This document shows positions 1 to 9,364 of a stretch of 64,000 nt of DNA, piece by piece (the first letter of the stretch is position 1; the number at the start of each line of letters is the position of its first letter). The translations under genes and the position numbers were made by a program. Under the pieces are notes generated by a model, which did no database searches, was not told the origin of the DNA, and worked only from the letters and a program-made list of their open reading frames with translations. The DNA comes from Myxococcaceae bacterium JPH2 (GTDB taxonomy: Bacteria > Myxococcota > Myxococcia > Myxococcales > Myxococcaceae). The stretch is taken from contig JAEMGR010000003.1 in NCBI GenBank assembly GCA_016458225.1, positions 62,001 to 126,000 on the forward strand, in the 5' to 3' direction.

Positions 1-370
1 TGAGCAGCAGCACCCCCTGCCGGGCCCACGGCTCGAGCGAGCCATCACGCGGCTTGGGCGCGCCCACGTCGCTCTGGAGCTCCTTGAAGATGTTCACCAG
101 CGAGGGCGGCACCGCGACGCCCGGGTGCACGGAGAACGCCAGCCCGTTGGCCTGTCCCGGGCCGTGATACGGGTCCTGCCCCAGCAGCAGCACGCGCACC
201 GCGCTCGGCGGCGTGAGCTGGAAGGCGGAGAACAGCTCGTCCTCGGGCGGGTAGACGGTGAATTGCTCGCGCTCCTCGGCCACGAAGCGCTCCAGCTTCG
301 CGAAGGACGGCGAGGCCAACGCCTCGCGCAGGAGCTGTTTCCACTCATCGGGCAGCCGGTCCGCCAACAT
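1..370 (-). CDS. ung: Uracil-DNA glycosylase, family 1 (5' part; C-terminus outside window)
   Basis: Removes uracil from DNA as the first step of base excision repair, in the cytoplasm. Reading leftward from the ATG at 370 gives [14 protein letters not shown] and then the family 1 signature [18 protein letters not shown]. The Asp of GQDPYH is the water-activating catalytic residue and the YH follows it as in all Ung proteins. The frame stays open to base 1, so about 123 of the usual 220-230 residues are present and the C-terminal catalytic-His loop lies outside the window. It diverges from the CpaF-type ATPase gene. Family assignment rests on a long exact signature and is secure. Confidence 0.95.
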   Translation of the reverse strand, partial: MLADRLPDEWKQLLREALASPSFAKLERFVAEEREQFTVYPPEDELFSAFQLTPPSAVRVLLLGQDPYHGPGQANGLAFSVHPGVAVPPSLVNIFKELQSDVGAPKPRDGSLEPWARQGVLLL

Positions 371-502
371 GGGTTCCTCCAGGGGGCGGGCATTGAAGCA
401 CCCGTCCCACCTGCCCGCTCGCTTCTTTTCGCGCGCGGGGGTCCCAGTGGACGCGGCGGACATTTGGGCTCGGGGAGCGGGGCGCGCTAACCTGCGGCCG
501 CC

Positions 503-2281
503 ATGTCGATGTACAACGAGTCACTCCGCGCCTTCCTCAAGCCCGTCCTCCCGTACCTGGACGACGAGTCGGTGTCGGAGATCATGATCAACGGCCCCAC
601 CGACGTGTGGATTGAACGCAGGGGCCAGCTGACGCACACCGACGCTTCCTTCACGGAGGAAGGCCTGCTGGGCGCCGCGCGCAACATGGCCCAGTTCGTG
701 GGCCGCATGCTCAACGAGGAGCGGCCTCGCCTGGATGCGCGCCTCCCGGATGGAAGCCGTATCCACGTGGTGATTGCGCCCATCGCGCGCAAGGGCACCA
801 CCATCTCCATCCGCAAGTTCTTCAAGGAGAAGCTGACGATTGACGCGCTGTTGCGCTTCAAGTCGCTCACCAAGCCCATGGCGCGCCTCATCGAGGCGGG
901 CATCGCCACCAAGCTGAACATGCTGGTGGCGGGCGGCACGGGCTCCGGCAAGACGACGCTGCTCAACATCGTCTCGTCGCTCATCCCCGACGAGGAGCGC
1001 ATCCTCACCATCGAGGACTCCGCCGAGCTTCAGCTCAACCAGACCCACGTCGTCCCCTTCGAGTCCCGGCCCGCCGACAAGTTCGGCAAGGGTCAGGTGG
1101 ACATGGGTGACCTGCTCCACTCGGCGCTGCGTCTGCGCCCGGACCGCATCGTGGTCGGCGAGGTGCGCGGCGGCGAGGCCTTCCACCTCATGCAGGCCAT
1201 GAACACGGGCCACGGCGGCTCGCTGGCCACGACGCACGCGAACACGCCCACGGACACGCTGCGCCGCATCGAGTCCCTGTGCCTCATGTCCGGCGTGGAG
1301 CTGCCCATGGTCGCCGTGCGCGCCCAGGTGGCCAGCGCCATCAACTTCATCATCTGCTGCGAGCGCTACCATGACGGTAGCCGCAAGACGAGCGCCCTGT
1401 CCGAGGTGCTGCCCCTCAACGAGAAGGGCGACTACCGCACGCAGGACATCTTCGTCTTCACGCCCGTCACCAAGGACGAGGACGGCCACATCCTCGGCTA
1501 CCACGCGCCCACGGGCATCATCCCCAACTTCGTCGCCAAGGCGCGCGCGTACGGCTTCGGAGACCTGGAGGAGTCCTTCTTCGACCCCGTCACCTACGGC
1601 CTGCCGCCTCCGCCGGTCTTCCACGCGGGCGAGTCCTACACCGTGCGCTGGGCGCCCTCGCTGAAGCACCGCGAGTCCGGTCACCCGGATCCGGACAACT
1701 ACAAGACGGAGTGGGCGCGCTTCGAGCAGCGCCTGCGCGACGAGGCCCGCGACGCCAAGGCCGCCGCGCCCAAGCCGGCGCCCTCCGCGCAGGTGCAGGT
1801 CCCCGCCGCGCTGCCCGCGGGTGCCGCCCGCCCGCCGCCCGCCAAGCCCGCCGCGGCGACGCCTCCTCCCGCGAAGCCCGCCGCGCCGCCGCGCCCGCCT
1901 CCCGCGGCGAGCGATGACGACAAGACGCCGCCGCCCACGCGCAATCCCTTCGGGCGCGCGGACGCCGCCGAGGAGTCCACCAACGCCGGCCCGCTGCCGT
2001 CCGAGGCCAAGGTGGAGGTGTCCGAGGACCTGCTCGCCGACGACCCCAGCTCGCGGCCCCCCATCCCGCGCCGGCCCGCCCCAGCAGCGCTGCGGCCCTC
2101 TCCCGGCACGCCCCCGAGCGCGCGCCCGGCCATCCCGCCGCGCCGCCCGCCGCCCGGCATGCCGCCCGCGCGGCCCGCTGCCGAGTCCCTGGATGACGAG
2201 GGCGACGACGACGTGCTGCCCGAGCCGCAGAGTTCGGAGAAGACGCAGATTCGGCCCGCGCCGGATCGCTCGCGTCGGTAG
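503..2281 (+). CDS. cpaF: CpaF/TadA-type secretion ATPase with Pro/Ala-rich C-terminal tail
   Basis: Hexameric ATPase that powers assembly of Flp/Tad-type pili or secretion at the inner membrane. The N-terminal domain (about 1-120) contains [17 protein letters not shown], typical of CpaF. The RecA-like domain carries Walker [10 protein letters not shown] (about 144-152), the Asp box [11 protein letters not shown], and the His box [14 protein letters not shown]. Homology ends near residue 400; residues about 410-592 are a Pro/Ala/acidic low-complexity tail, so the protein is longer than the usual 420-480. The start could be either ATG of ATG-TCG-ATG. Tad pseudopilin genes lie in the same window (21.7-25 kb, opposite strand) but are not contiguous, and no TadB/TadC genes follow here. 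Confidence 0.92.
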   Translation: MSMYNESLRAFLKPVLPYLDDESVSEIMINGPTDVWIERRGQLTHTDASFTEEGLLGAARNMAQFVGRMLNEERPRLDARLPDGSRIHVVIAPIARKGTTISIRKFFKEKLTIDALLRFKSLTKPMARLIEAGIATKLNMLVAGGTGSGKTTLLNIVSSLIPDEERILTIEDSAELQLNQTHVVPFESRPADKFGKGQVDMGDLLHSALRLRPDRIVVGEVRGGEAFHLMQAMNTGHGGSLATTHANTPTDTLRRIESLCLMSGVELPMVAVRAQVASAINFIICCERYHDGSRKTSALSEVLPLNEKGDYRTQDIFVFTPVTKDEDGHILGYHAPTGIIPNFVAKARAYGFGDLEESFFDPVTYGLPPPPVFHAGESYTVRWAPSLKHRESGHPDPDNYKTEWARFEQRLRDEARDAKAAAPKPAPSAQVQVPAALPAGAARPPPAKPAAATPPPAKPAAPPRPPPAASDDDKTPPPTRNPFGRADAAEESTNAGPLPSEAKVEVSEDLLADDPSSRPPIPRRPAPAALRPSPGTPPSARPAIPPRRPPPGMPPARPAAESLDDEGDDDVLPEPQSSEKTQIRPAPDRSRR

Positions 2282-2312
2282 CGCGGCGCCCGACGCCCCA
2301 CGTTGCCTGGGC

Positions 2313-2334
2313 GCGCGGACCTTCGCGTCCGCGC
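2313..2334 (+). terminator. Hairpin downstream of the CpaF-type gene
   Basis: GCGCGGAC and GTCCGCGC form a perfect 8-bp stem around a 6-base loop, 31 bases after the stop codon at 2281. There is no clear T-tract, so termination is inferred from position only. Confidence 0.45.
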
Positions 2335-2485
2335 TCGGGCCATGCCCCCACGCCACGGGTGCGCTCCGTGAAGGACGCGCGGCATGCTCGGCCTGAGGTG
2401 GGGACCTGTCGCACTGTCATGCGAACGGGTCCGCGTGGCGTGAGCATGCACCGTGTCCTTGCGAGACGGGCAAGTCGGGGAGAAA

Positions 2486-3421
2486 GTGGCCGACGTGTTG
2501 ATTCCGCTCCTCGTCGCGCTCACCGTGGCCGCCGCATCTCCCGAGGCCCCCGTCACCGTGCTGCTGGCTCCTCCGGATGCGTCGGGGGTTCCCAGGCACA
2601 TCGCGGAGTTCGCCCAGGAGCACGTGGCCCAGCAGCTCAAGTCGCGCGACCTCCAGGTGGTGCGCATCGAGGAGGTCACTCGGAAGATGACCGCCCGGCA
2701 GCGCAAGGCCGTGCTGCGGTGCGATCGCACCGAGGCCGGGTGCATCGTGTCGCTGGGCACGGCGGGGAAGACCGAGGTGGTGATCGTCTCCGAGGTGGTC
2801 CCCTTCCTCAGCGGCTTCCGCGCCGGCATCCGCGCCTATCAGGCGCGCGACGGTCAGCTCCTCGCCGCGAATCAGGTGTCCGGAGTGAAGGAGGATCAGC
2901 TCCTGGATGGGCTCACGCAGGCGCTCGACGTGGTGGTGCCGAAGGTGAAGAACACGCTGCGTCCGCCGCCTCCCGTGGTCGCGCCGCCTCCGGCCCCCGT
3001 GGCCGCCGCGCCGTCGCTGGTCGTTCCGCCCCAGCCCGTCGTTCCCGTGAAGCCGGAGCATGCCGCGCCGACGCACACGTGGAAGACGCCCACGGGCATC
3101 GTGGGCGTGAGCGCGGGCGCGCTGGCCATCGCGGCGGGCGTCTACTTCGGCACGCAGGCGAAGAGCTCGCGCGACGACATCGACGCGGCCTACCGCGACC
3201 CCTCGGGCCCCACGCAGGAGGAGGTGCGCGGCTCGCTGTCGAACCACTACGAGGACCTCAAGCGTCAGCGCACGTTGGCCCTGGCCAGCGGTGGCGTGGG
3301 ACTCGTGCTGGCGGGCGTGGGCGCGTACCTGTGGCTCTCGGATGGCCCTCCCGAGCGCGCGGGCAGCACGCGGGTCATCGCCGGCCCCACCAGCGTGGGC
3401 GTCCTGGTCCGGCTCCCCTGA
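2486..3421 (+). CDS. Hypothetical membrane-associated protein with signal peptide and C-terminal membrane segments
   Basis: Function unknown. The chosen GTG at 2486 follows a GGGGAG ribosome site and starts directly with a signal peptide (MADVLIPLLVALTVAAAS); an upstream GTG at 2453 is also open. Residues about 20-150 form an alpha/beta domain with a pattern like the lipoprotein/TolB-N or CsgG-type folds (VTVLLAPPDASGV, then helices; inference only). A Pro/Val/Ala linker of about 50 residues follows, then two hydrophobic segments (TGIVGVSAGALAIAAGVYF and LALASGGVGLVLAGVGAYLW). It sits 172 bp upstream of the Ser/Thr kinase on the same strand, as PEGA/CsgG-like proteins often do in myxobacteria, so a role in the same signalling path is possible. 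Confidence 0.75.
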   Translation: MADVLIPLLVALTVAAASPEAPVTVLLAPPDASGVPRHIAEFAQEHVAQQLKSRDLQVVRIEEVTRKMTARQRKAVLRCDRTEAGCIVSLGTAGKTEVVIVSEVVPFLSGFRAGIRAYQARDGQLLAANQVSGVKEDQLLDGLTQALDVVVPKVKNTLRPPPPVVAPPPAPVAAAPSLVVPPQPVVPVKPEHAAPTHTWKTPTGIVGVSAGALAIAAGVYFGTQAKSSRDDIDAAYRDPSGPTQEEVRGSLSNHYEDLKRQRTLALASGGVGLVLAGVGAYLWLSDGPPERAGSTRVIAGPTSVGVLVRLP

Positions 3422-3593
3422 TGATGAAGCGGGACGCGCATCGCCTTCCGCCCAACACCCGACTGCCCCCGCCGACGGAGAACTGTTGGCTGGCGGGAAG
3501 ACGGGCGACCGGGCCATGTCCGCTCGCGGGCCCTGACTCGCTCGGACGCGTCGCGTCTCGGGTATCCACCTGTTACCCTGCGTCTCGTCTGCG

Positions 3594-5708
3594 ATGGCAC
3601 CCGAGCTGATCTGCGAAACCTGCGGCCTCGCCGTCCCGTCCGACACCTCGGTGTGTCCGCGCGACGGAACGGTGGTGCTTGCCTCGTTCAGCGTGTCACC
3701 CTCCGCTGAGCCGACCGTGGTGGTGCGGCAGAGCGCATCGGAACCACCTCCCGTCCCCCCACCCGCCGAGCCTCCCCGCGACCCGCTCATCGGCATGAAG
3801 CTGGGCGAGTACGAGCTGCGCTCCCGCATCGGCGTGGGCGGCATGGGGCTGGTGTACGACGGCATCCAGCCGCTGATTGGCAAGCGCGTGGCGGTGAAGG
3901 TGCTGCGTCCGGAGCTGGCGCACTCGGCCGAGCAGGTGGCCCGGTTGCTCGCCGAGGCTCGCGCGGTCAACGCCATCCGTCACCGCGGCATCATCGACAT
4001 CTTCGGCTTCGGCCAGGTGCCGGATGGGCGGCAGTACATCGTCATGGAGTTCCTGGACGGGCAGCCGCTGGACGCGGTGCTGGCGGAGAAGGGCCGGCTG
4101 CCCGTGCACGAGGCGCTCGCGCTGCTCGAGGAGGTCCTGGGCGGACTGGCCGCGGCGCACGGCGCGGGCGTGGTGCACCGCGACCTGAAGCCGAGCAACA
4201 TCTTCCTGGTCCAGCAGCCGGACGGCTCGCGCTACGTGAAGCTGTTGGACTTCGGTCTCGCCAAGCGCGGCGAGGGCCCCACCGGCCGTACGGCGCAGAC
4301 GCGCACGGACATGGTGGTGGGCACGCCCGAGTACATGGCGCCAGAGCAGGCGCGCGGCCAGGAAGTCGGGCCGATGACGGACCTGTACGCGATGGGCGTC
4401 GTCACCTTCGAGATGGTGACGGGCCGTCTACCGTTCGTGGGCAGCTCTCCGGTGGACCTGCTCATGAAGCACGTGGAGGCGCGCCCGCCGCGTCCGTCCG
4501 AGTTCGTCCCTGACCTACCGCCCGCGCTCGATGCCTTCGTGTTGCAGATGCTGACGAAGGACCCCGAGACACGTCCCAACTCGGCGGACACGCTGCGGCA
4601 GCAGCTCCAGCGCCTGCGGCGCACGCTGCGAGCGACGCGGACGAATCCCACCGCACCCGCGCCCACGGAGCCCGCGAGTGCGTCGACGCGCGCGGAGCTG
4701 GCGGACTCGCGACGACCCACCACGAACGTGCCCGCGCCGATGCCTCCGGAGCTGAGCACGCAAGAGGTCCGCGCGGTGGGGCGGAACACACTCGTGCGGC
4801 GGCTGCTGCCCGCGGGACTCGGCGCCACCGCGTTGCTGGCCGCCGTGGGCGTGGTCGCCTTCACGCGCGGCGCTGGAGAAGGAACAGCAGGCGCCACCGC
4901 GCAGACCGGCACGGCGATGGCTGGCGCGCAGACAGGTGCACCGACCGCCGCGGGTTCGCAGGCACAGCCGGGCATGGGCGCGGGGAGTGCGCAGCCAGGC
5001 ACAGCAGCGCAGGCCGTCGGGGGTGCTCCTTCGGGCGCGCTGGCAGGCGGCGCTCAAGCCGGTGCACCGACGCAGGCCATGGGCGGTGTCGCTGTGGGTA
5101 CTCAAGCGGGCGTCGGCGCAGGCAGCGCTCAAGCAGGCGCACCGACTCAGGCTGTGGGCGGTGTCGCCGCGGGTGCACAGACGGGCACTGCCGCAGGCAG
5201 TGCGCAAGCAGGCGCACCGACGCAGGCCGTGGGCGGTGTTCCTTCGGGCGCGCAGCCGGGCATTGCCGCAGGCAGCGCGCAATCCGGTGCACCGACACAA
5301 GCCGTGGGCGGTGTCCCATCGGGTGCTCAAGCAGGCATCGGCGCAGGCAGCGCTCAGACAGGTGCGGCGGCGAAAGTAGCGGGCGACATCCCAACGGGTG
5401 CACAGGCGACACTGGGCACGGGTCCGCAGGCGCAACCCATCACGGGAGCCAGCGCACCTCAGCGCGGAGTGAGCGCCGCGAGCGCCAAGCCGGGAGCCCC
5501 TTCGCAGAAGGAACTCTTCGCCCGCATCCGTCGCCTGGAGACGCGCATGAACGTCGTCTTCCCCATCGGGTCGCAAAGCGGCGACGGGGCTCGCAACTCG
5601 CTGGAGGGGCTGCGCCAGAAGACGAAGCTCGCGCAGGACGAAGGCAGCCGTCTCGACATCGCCAGCGCCCTGAACTCGTGGGAGCGGATGTTCCTCAAGA
5701 AGCGGTAG
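3594..5708 (+). CDS. Transmembrane Ser/Thr protein kinase with N-terminal zinc-ribbon-like motif and repeat-rich C-terminus
   Basis: Eukaryotic-like kinase phosphorylating Ser/Thr of target proteins. The first 25 residues hold CETCGLAV and CPRDGTVV, a zinc-ribbon-like start common in myxobacterial kinases. The kinase domain (about 70-340) has the glycine loop IGVGGMGLVYDG, Lys in VAVKVLRP, catalytic HRDLKPSNIFL, DFGLAKRG and GTPEYMAPEQ, so all key residues are present. A single membrane helix (about 400-422, LPAGLGATALLAAVGVVAF) follows, then an Ala/Gly/Gln/Thr-rich outer region with 25-residue tandem repeats and a short helical C-terminus of about 70 residues. Length 704. The likely input or anchor domain is extracytoplasmic. 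Confidence 0.93.
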   Translation: MAPELICETCGLAVPSDTSVCPRDGTVVLASFSVSPSAEPTVVVRQSASEPPPVPPPAEPPRDPLIGMKLGEYELRSRIGVGGMGLVYDGIQPLIGKRVAVKVLRPELAHSAEQVARLLAEARAVNAIRHRGIIDIFGFGQVPDGRQYIVMEFLDGQPLDAVLAEKGRLPVHEALALLEEVLGGLAAAHGAGVVHRDLKPSNIFLVQQPDGSRYVKLLDFGLAKRGEGPTGRTAQTRTDMVVGTPEYMAPEQARGQEVGPMTDLYAMGVVTFEMVTGRLPFVGSSPVDLLMKHVEARPPRPSEFVPDLPPALDAFVLQMLTKDPETRPNSADTLRQQLQRLRRTLRATRTNPTAPAPTEPASASTRAELADSRRPTTNVPAPMPPELSTQEVRAVGRNTLVRRLLPAGLGATALLAAVGVVAFTRGAGEGTAGATAQTGTAMAGAQTGAPTAAGSQAQPGMGAGSAQPGTAAQAVGGAPSGALAGGAQAGAPTQAMGGVAVGTQAGVGAGSAQAGAPTQAVGGVAAGAQTGTAAGSAQAGAPTQAVGGVPSGAQPGIAAGSAQSGAPTQAVGGVPSGAQAGIGAGSAQTGAAAKVAGDIPTGAQATLGTGPQAQPITGASAPQRGVSAASAKPGAPSQKELFARIRRLETRMNVVFPIGSQSGDGARNSLEGLRQKTKLAQDEGSRLDIASALNSWERMFLKKR
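5058..5357 (+). repeat. 75-bp in-frame tandem repeats in the kinase gene (four copies plus degenerate flanks)
   Basis: Four copies of a 25-residue unit of the form xGAPTQAxGGVxxGxQxG, ending in GAGSAQ or AAGSAQ, start at 5058, 5133, 5208 and 5283. A decayed fifth copy follows to about 5430, and weaker copies precede from about 4900. The unit keeps the reading frame and lies wholly in the predicted outer part of the kinase, so copy number may vary among strains without breaking the kinase. Confidence 0.85.
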
Positions 5709-5718
5709 CCCTCGCTCC

Positions 5719-6210
5719 ATGACCGAGCCGAACGGCGCGGAGTCGCCGGGACTCCTCGCGGTCGACCTGGGACTTCGCTCAGGACTCGCGCGCTATGGCC
5801 GAGAGGGTCGGCTGCGCTGGTATCGCTCGCAGAACTTCGCCACCCAGTCCCGCTTGAAGCGCGCGGTTCCTCAGGTGCTGCACGCCGCGGCACCGCTCGC
5901 GTGGCTCGTATTGGAGGGCGGTGGCCCCGTGGCCGAGGTCTGGGAGCGCGAGGCCCAGCGCCGCGCCCTGCCCGTGCTGCGCGTCTCCGCCGAGGACTGG
6001 CGCGCCCGGTTGCTCTACGCGCGTGAGCAGCGCAGCAGCGCGCTCGCCAAGGACGCGGCGGATGGGCTCGCCCGCCGCGTCATCGAGTGGTCCCACGCGG
6101 ACCGGCCCACCTCGCTGCGCCATGACGCGGCGGAGGCCGTCTTGCTGGGACTGTGGGCCGTGCTCGAAGTGGGCTGGCTCGACCAACTGCCCACCGGCCT
6201 GCGCCGCTGA
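5719..6210 (+). CDS. RuvC/RNase H-fold-like conserved protein
   Basis: No firm function. The 163-residue protein opens with a hydrophobic strand ending in Asp (LLAVDLGLRSGLA, D16), has a second strand followed by Glu (LVLEGGG, E66), and ends with HDAAEAVLLGLWAV (H135, D136, E139). This spacing is that of RuvC-like nucleases in the RNase H superfamily, where the C-terminal helix carries D/HxxDA. Known Holliday resolvases of this fold are of similar size. It starts 8 bp after the kinase stop, so it may be cotranscribed. Nuclease activity is inference; a catalytically altered member is equally possible. Confidence 0.7.
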   Translation: MTEPNGAESPGLLAVDLGLRSGLARYGREGRLRWYRSQNFATQSRLKRAVPQVLHAAAPLAWLVLEGGGPVAEVWEREAQRRALPVLRVSAEDWRARLLYAREQRSSALAKDAADGLARRVIEWSHADRPTSLRHDAAEAVLLGLWAVLEVGWLDQLPTGLRR

Positions 6211-6219
6211 ACGCGGACC

Positions 6220-6996
6220 CTACTTCGTCGTCAGGCAGGCCACCGGCTCGGCGATGGCATTGCGAGCGCGGTCCTCGCTGACGAGTTGCCAACCCGCGAG
6301 GTCACGCAGCAACAAGTCGCGGTTCTGCCGGATGAGCGTGGCGTTCTTGCACTGCTTCAGGTCGGTATAGAAGCCGTAGGGCGGCAGCGCGAGCTGAAGC
6401 TCCGCCAGCTCGGACAGCGACAGGTCCGCGAGCGGCTGACCGAAAATCTTCTGCGCCACGTCCTCCACGCCGACGATGCCGCGCTCGAAGCGGATGATGG
6501 CCAGGTCATAGGCGATGAGCTGGTCCTTCTGCAGGAAGCTGTGGAGCCGGTGCGCCGCCACCGCCAGCTCCAGGTTGTCCTTGATGCCGAGCGCCCGCGC
6601 GATGCGCACCGCCAGCAGGCGCTCGCACGCGCCATCCCCGGGCGGACGTGCGCCCAAGGCCACGCCCGCGAACAGGCGCCACGCCCAGGCCCGCCCGTCC
6701 TCGCGCGGGGTCTGGAAGTACGTGGGGCACTCCATCTGCCGGATGTAGAGCGCCACCAGGTCCTTCGGCAACCGCGAGAAGTCCGGCTTGGCGAACGTCA
6801 ACGGCTTGTTGCCTCGGTCGACCAGCCCGACCGCGACGCTCATCCGCTCGTCCTCGATGCTGTGGCGCAGCTGCTTCTCGACGTCCGTCTCGTTCTCCAG
6901 CGGCGGCAGCTTGCTCGCCGTGTAGAGGTACGTCAGTGGCACCACCACGCCGGTCAACCCGACGAGGAACATGAGGATCCAGAACACGGTCTTCAC
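6220..6996 (-). CDS. Membrane-anchored degenerate glycosyltransferase-51 (transglycosylase) domain protein
   Basis: One N-terminal membrane helix (VFWILMFLVGLTGVVVPLTYLY) precedes a domain of about 220 residues. Its second half matches the pattern of family 51 peptidoglycan glycosyltransferases: a helix, then DQLIAYDLAIIRFERG, then VEDVAQKIFGQP and LSLSELAELQLALP, the counterpart of the canonical YFGK and TLAEAALLA region. The catalytic block normally reading EDxxFxxH reads MECPTYFQTP here, so at best one of the usual acidic/His residues is kept. There is no transpeptidase domain. The likely role is a cell-wall protein with weak or no transferase activity. Convergent with the RuvC-like gene. 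Confidence 0.7.
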   Translation of the reverse strand: MKTVFWILMFLVGLTGVVVPLTYLYTASKLPPLENETDVEKQLRHSIEDERMSVAVGLVDRGNKPLTFAKPDFSRLPKDLVALYIRQMECPTYFQTPREDGRAWAWRLFAGVALGARPPGDGACERLLAVRIARALGIKDNLELAVAAHRLHSFLQKDQLIAYDLAIIRFERGIVGVEDVAQKIFGQPLADLSLSELAELQLALPPYGFYTDLKQCKNATLIRQNRDLLLRDLAGWQLVSEDRARNAIAEPVACLTTK

Positions 6997-7052
6997 AGAC
7001 CCTAGGCTACCAGGGGCAGCACTCGGATGGCGCGCAGGTTAAAACTGGGCCC

Positions 7053-7745
7053 ATGACCGACTGGCACCCGGCAGCCATCGCCGCCCGCTCGCCCGCCGCG
7101 GATGGCCTCACCGACCTCGTCCTCGACATTGGCGGTACCCCGCTCGTGGGCGCGCATGTCCGGCCCGGTCAGTACGTGCGGTTGCGGGTGCCCGACCACA
7201 AGGAGGGGCTCTTCGCCATCGCCTCTCCGCCCGACCCCCTCGGCACCCGCTGGGAGTTCCTCCTCAAGGGGGGCAGCCCCCTGGCCGACGCCCTCATCCA
7301 CATTCCCGTGGGCACGCGGGTGGAGGCGTCCCGCCCCGAGGGCAAGGGCTTCCCGCTGGAGCAGGCCCGAGGGCGCGACGTGCTCCTGTTCGCCACGGGC
7401 TCGGGCATCTCCGCCATCCGCCCCCTCATCGCCAGCCTGCGCCAGGAGCGCGGCGCCTACGGTCGGGTGACGCTCTACTTCGGCGCGCGCACCCCCAGCG
7501 CCTTCGCCTACTCGGACGAGTTGCACGAGTGGGAGGCGGGCCACGTGCGCGTGGTGCGCACCGTGAGCCAGCCCGGGGTCAGCGGCTGGCAGGGCCTCAC
7601 CGGCTACGTCCAGGCCCACCTGGGCGAGGAGCCCCTCCAGGACGCCATCGCCTTCGTCTGCGGACAGTCGGAGATGGTGCAGGGAGTCATGGCGCAGCTC
7701 CGGGAGCGAGGCGTCCCCCGGAGCGCCATCTTCCTCAACTACTGA
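7053..7745 (+). CDS. Ferredoxin/flavodoxin-NADP reductase-like FAD/NAD(P)-binding oxidoreductase
   Basis: Small two-domain flavoprotein of 230 residues. The N-terminal barrel contains VRPGQYVRLRVPDHKEG and FAIASPP, which stands where FNR proteins have the RxYS FAD motif. The NAD(P) domain has LLFATGSGISAIRPLI, the TGxG(I/T)xxxR signature, then YFGART and the terminal AFVCGQSEM segment. No iron-sulfur ferredoxin domain is fused. The partner acceptor cannot be read from the sequence. It diverges from the transglycosylase-like gene across 56 bp, and its last 7 bases overlap the convergent WD40 lipoprotein gene. The family is secure, the substrate unknown. Confidence 0.88.
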   Translation: MTDWHPAAIAARSPAADGLTDLVLDIGGTPLVGAHVRPGQYVRLRVPDHKEGLFAIASPPDPLGTRWEFLLKGGSPLADALIHIPVGTRVEASRPEGKGFPLEQARGRDVLLFATGSGISAIRPLIASLRQERGAYGRVTLYFGARTPSAFAYSDELHEWEAGHVRVVRTVSQPGVSGWQGLTGYVQAHLGEEPLQDAIAFVCGQSEMVQGVMAQLRERGVPRSAIFLNY

Positions 7746-9364
7746 GCCGCGACGGGCGGCTCGCGACGCTCCACGGTGGGCGCCACGTAGCGAACCCCCG
7801 TGAGCACCGCCGCGGGGTCACTCTCCTGATTGCCGGTGGCCTTCTGCGGCGTCCAGGCCGCCACGCCCAGCCACTGCCCATCCGGACTGAAGCGCACCCG
7901 CCGCACGGACCAGCCAAACGCCCGCTCGCCCAGCGGCGCGTCCTGGCCCTCCGCGAACAGGTACACGGACTTGTCCCAACCGCCCGAGGCCAGCGCGCGC
8001 CCATCCGGAGAGATGGCCGCCGTGGACACCACGCCGTGGTGGCGCTCCCACTTGCGGAGCACCTGCCCCGTCGCCGCGTCCACCAGCGCGCCCGCGTTCC
8101 ACGGGCCGCGTGGCTCCTCGATGTTCTTGCGCTCGCGCTCGTAGACCGTGCGGGAGCGCTCCGCCTTCTCCTCGCTGAAGGCCACGCCCAAACGGGCACC
8201 GCGCGCGTCCACGGTGACGTCGTTGACGTGCCCCTCGTAGGAGAAGTCCGAGCGAGGCTCCAGCACCAGCGTGGCCACCGCGCCCGCGTCCGAAGGCGCC
8301 CCGCCCTTCAAGCTCAGGAGCGCCTCATCCGCCGCCTCGTCGAAGCTCACCTCCACCCGGTCGGTGAAGGGCGCGCCGAGGACACCCTGAAGTCCCTGCG
8401 GCACGCACGCGTCGCAGATGGCCACATCCACGTTGTCCACCGCCAGGGACTTGAAGCGCAGGGACTGGCCATGCGCCAGCCGCGCCACCGTCGTCCCCAG
8501 CGCGCCGGGCACCGAGAGGCTGTCGGTGAGCGCTGCCACGTTGATGCCCGCCGCGCCCGCCGCCGCCGTCGTCAGCAGCACCGCGGGAGCGCGCGCATCC
8601 AGCGCGAGCGCCACCGGGGCCTTGCCCTGGATGCTGCCCTGCACCACCGCGAAGCCGCCCTGCCGCACGAAGCGCGTGCGCGCATGGTCCGCCCGCACGC
8701 GCTGCTCGGACGAGCGGAACGCGCGCACGTGCTTGTCCCAGCCGCCCGTGTACAGCGTCCCGTCCAGCGCGAACGCGAGCGCGCTCACCGGGCCTGCGTG
8801 CGCGCGAAGCTCCGCGGCGAACGTCAGCTCCGGCACCGACACGACGGAGACGAGCCCTTGCGCGCTGCCCATCGCGAGCCATCGGCCGCTCGGGTGGAAG
8901 GCCACGGACACCAGCGGCTCCTCCGTGGTGAACACGCCCTGCACCTGGCCGTTGGTCGCGTCGAACACGCGCACCGAGCCGTCGCGGCTGACCGCGGCCA
9001 CGCGCGCGCCGTTCGGCGAGAAGGCCACGCCCTCCACGTCCCACTGCTGCGCGTTGATGTCGGGGTCCGTCAACAGCCGAGGCTCTGGCGTCAGCGACCA
9101 CACGGACAGGTTGTAGGCCTTGAGCCCCAGGCGCGAGTACGCGACCCGGCCACCCTCGGGCGAGAAGTCCAACGCCCAGATGAAGTCCTGGTTGTTGAGC
9201 ACGGAGGTGTCACCCCCGAGTCCCGCCACCGGGCCCGCCAGATAGCCGCGCGGTGTCTCCATCAACCGCGCCAGCGTCTCGGGAGGAACCGAGGGCGCAT
9301 GCGCGCAGCCCTGCGCCAACGCCAGCCCCGCGACGAGCGCGAGGCACCCCACGCCCGCCTTCAT
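7739..9364 (-). CDS. WD40-repeat beta-propeller lipoprotein
   Basis: Signal peptide ending in lipobox LAQGC (Cys20) predicts export and lipid anchoring. The mature 520 residues contain repeated WD40-like blades, for example VEGVAFSPNGARVAAVSRDG, then VSVAFHPSGRWLAMGS, VSALAFALDGTLYTGGWDK and TAAISPDGRALASGGWDKS, enough for about seven to eight blades with an insertion in the middle. WD40 propellers act as protein-binding scaffolds; the partner is unknown. The start ATG overlaps the stop of the upstream PBP1-fold lipoprotein gene (ATGA at 9361-9364), so the two are translationally coupled and likely work together in the envelope. Confidence 0.88.
   Translation of the reverse strand: MKAGVGCLALVAGLALAQGCAHAPSVPPETLARLMETPRGYLAGPVAGLGGDTSVLNNQDFIWALDFSPEGGRVAYSRLGLKAYNLSVWSLTPEPRLLTDPDINAQQWDVEGVAFSPNGARVAAVSRDGSVRVFDATNGQVQGVFTTEEPLVSVAFHPSGRWLAMGSAQGLVSVVSVPELTFAAELRAHAGPVSALAFALDGTLYTGGWDKHVRAFRSSEQRVRADHARTRFVRQGGFAVVQGSIQGKAPVALALDARAPAVLLTTAAAGAAGINVAALTDSLSVPGALGTTVARLAHGQSLRFKSLAVDNVDVAICDACVPQGLQGVLGAPFTDRVEVSFDEAADEALLSLKGGAPSDAGAVATLVLEPRSDFSYEGHVNDVTVDARGARLGVAFSEEKAERSRTVYERERKNIEEPRGPWNAGALVDAATGQVLRKWERHHGVVSTAAISPDGRALASGGWDKSVYLFAEGQDAPLGERAFGWSVRRVRFSPDGQWLGVAAWTPQKATGNQESDPAAVLTGVRYVAPTVERREPPVAAQ

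Noticed and set aside
521-2356. Large minus-strand frame antisense to the CpaF-type gene
   Set aside because: Shadow of a GC-rich coding sequence; low-complexity Arg/Gly composition and no domain.
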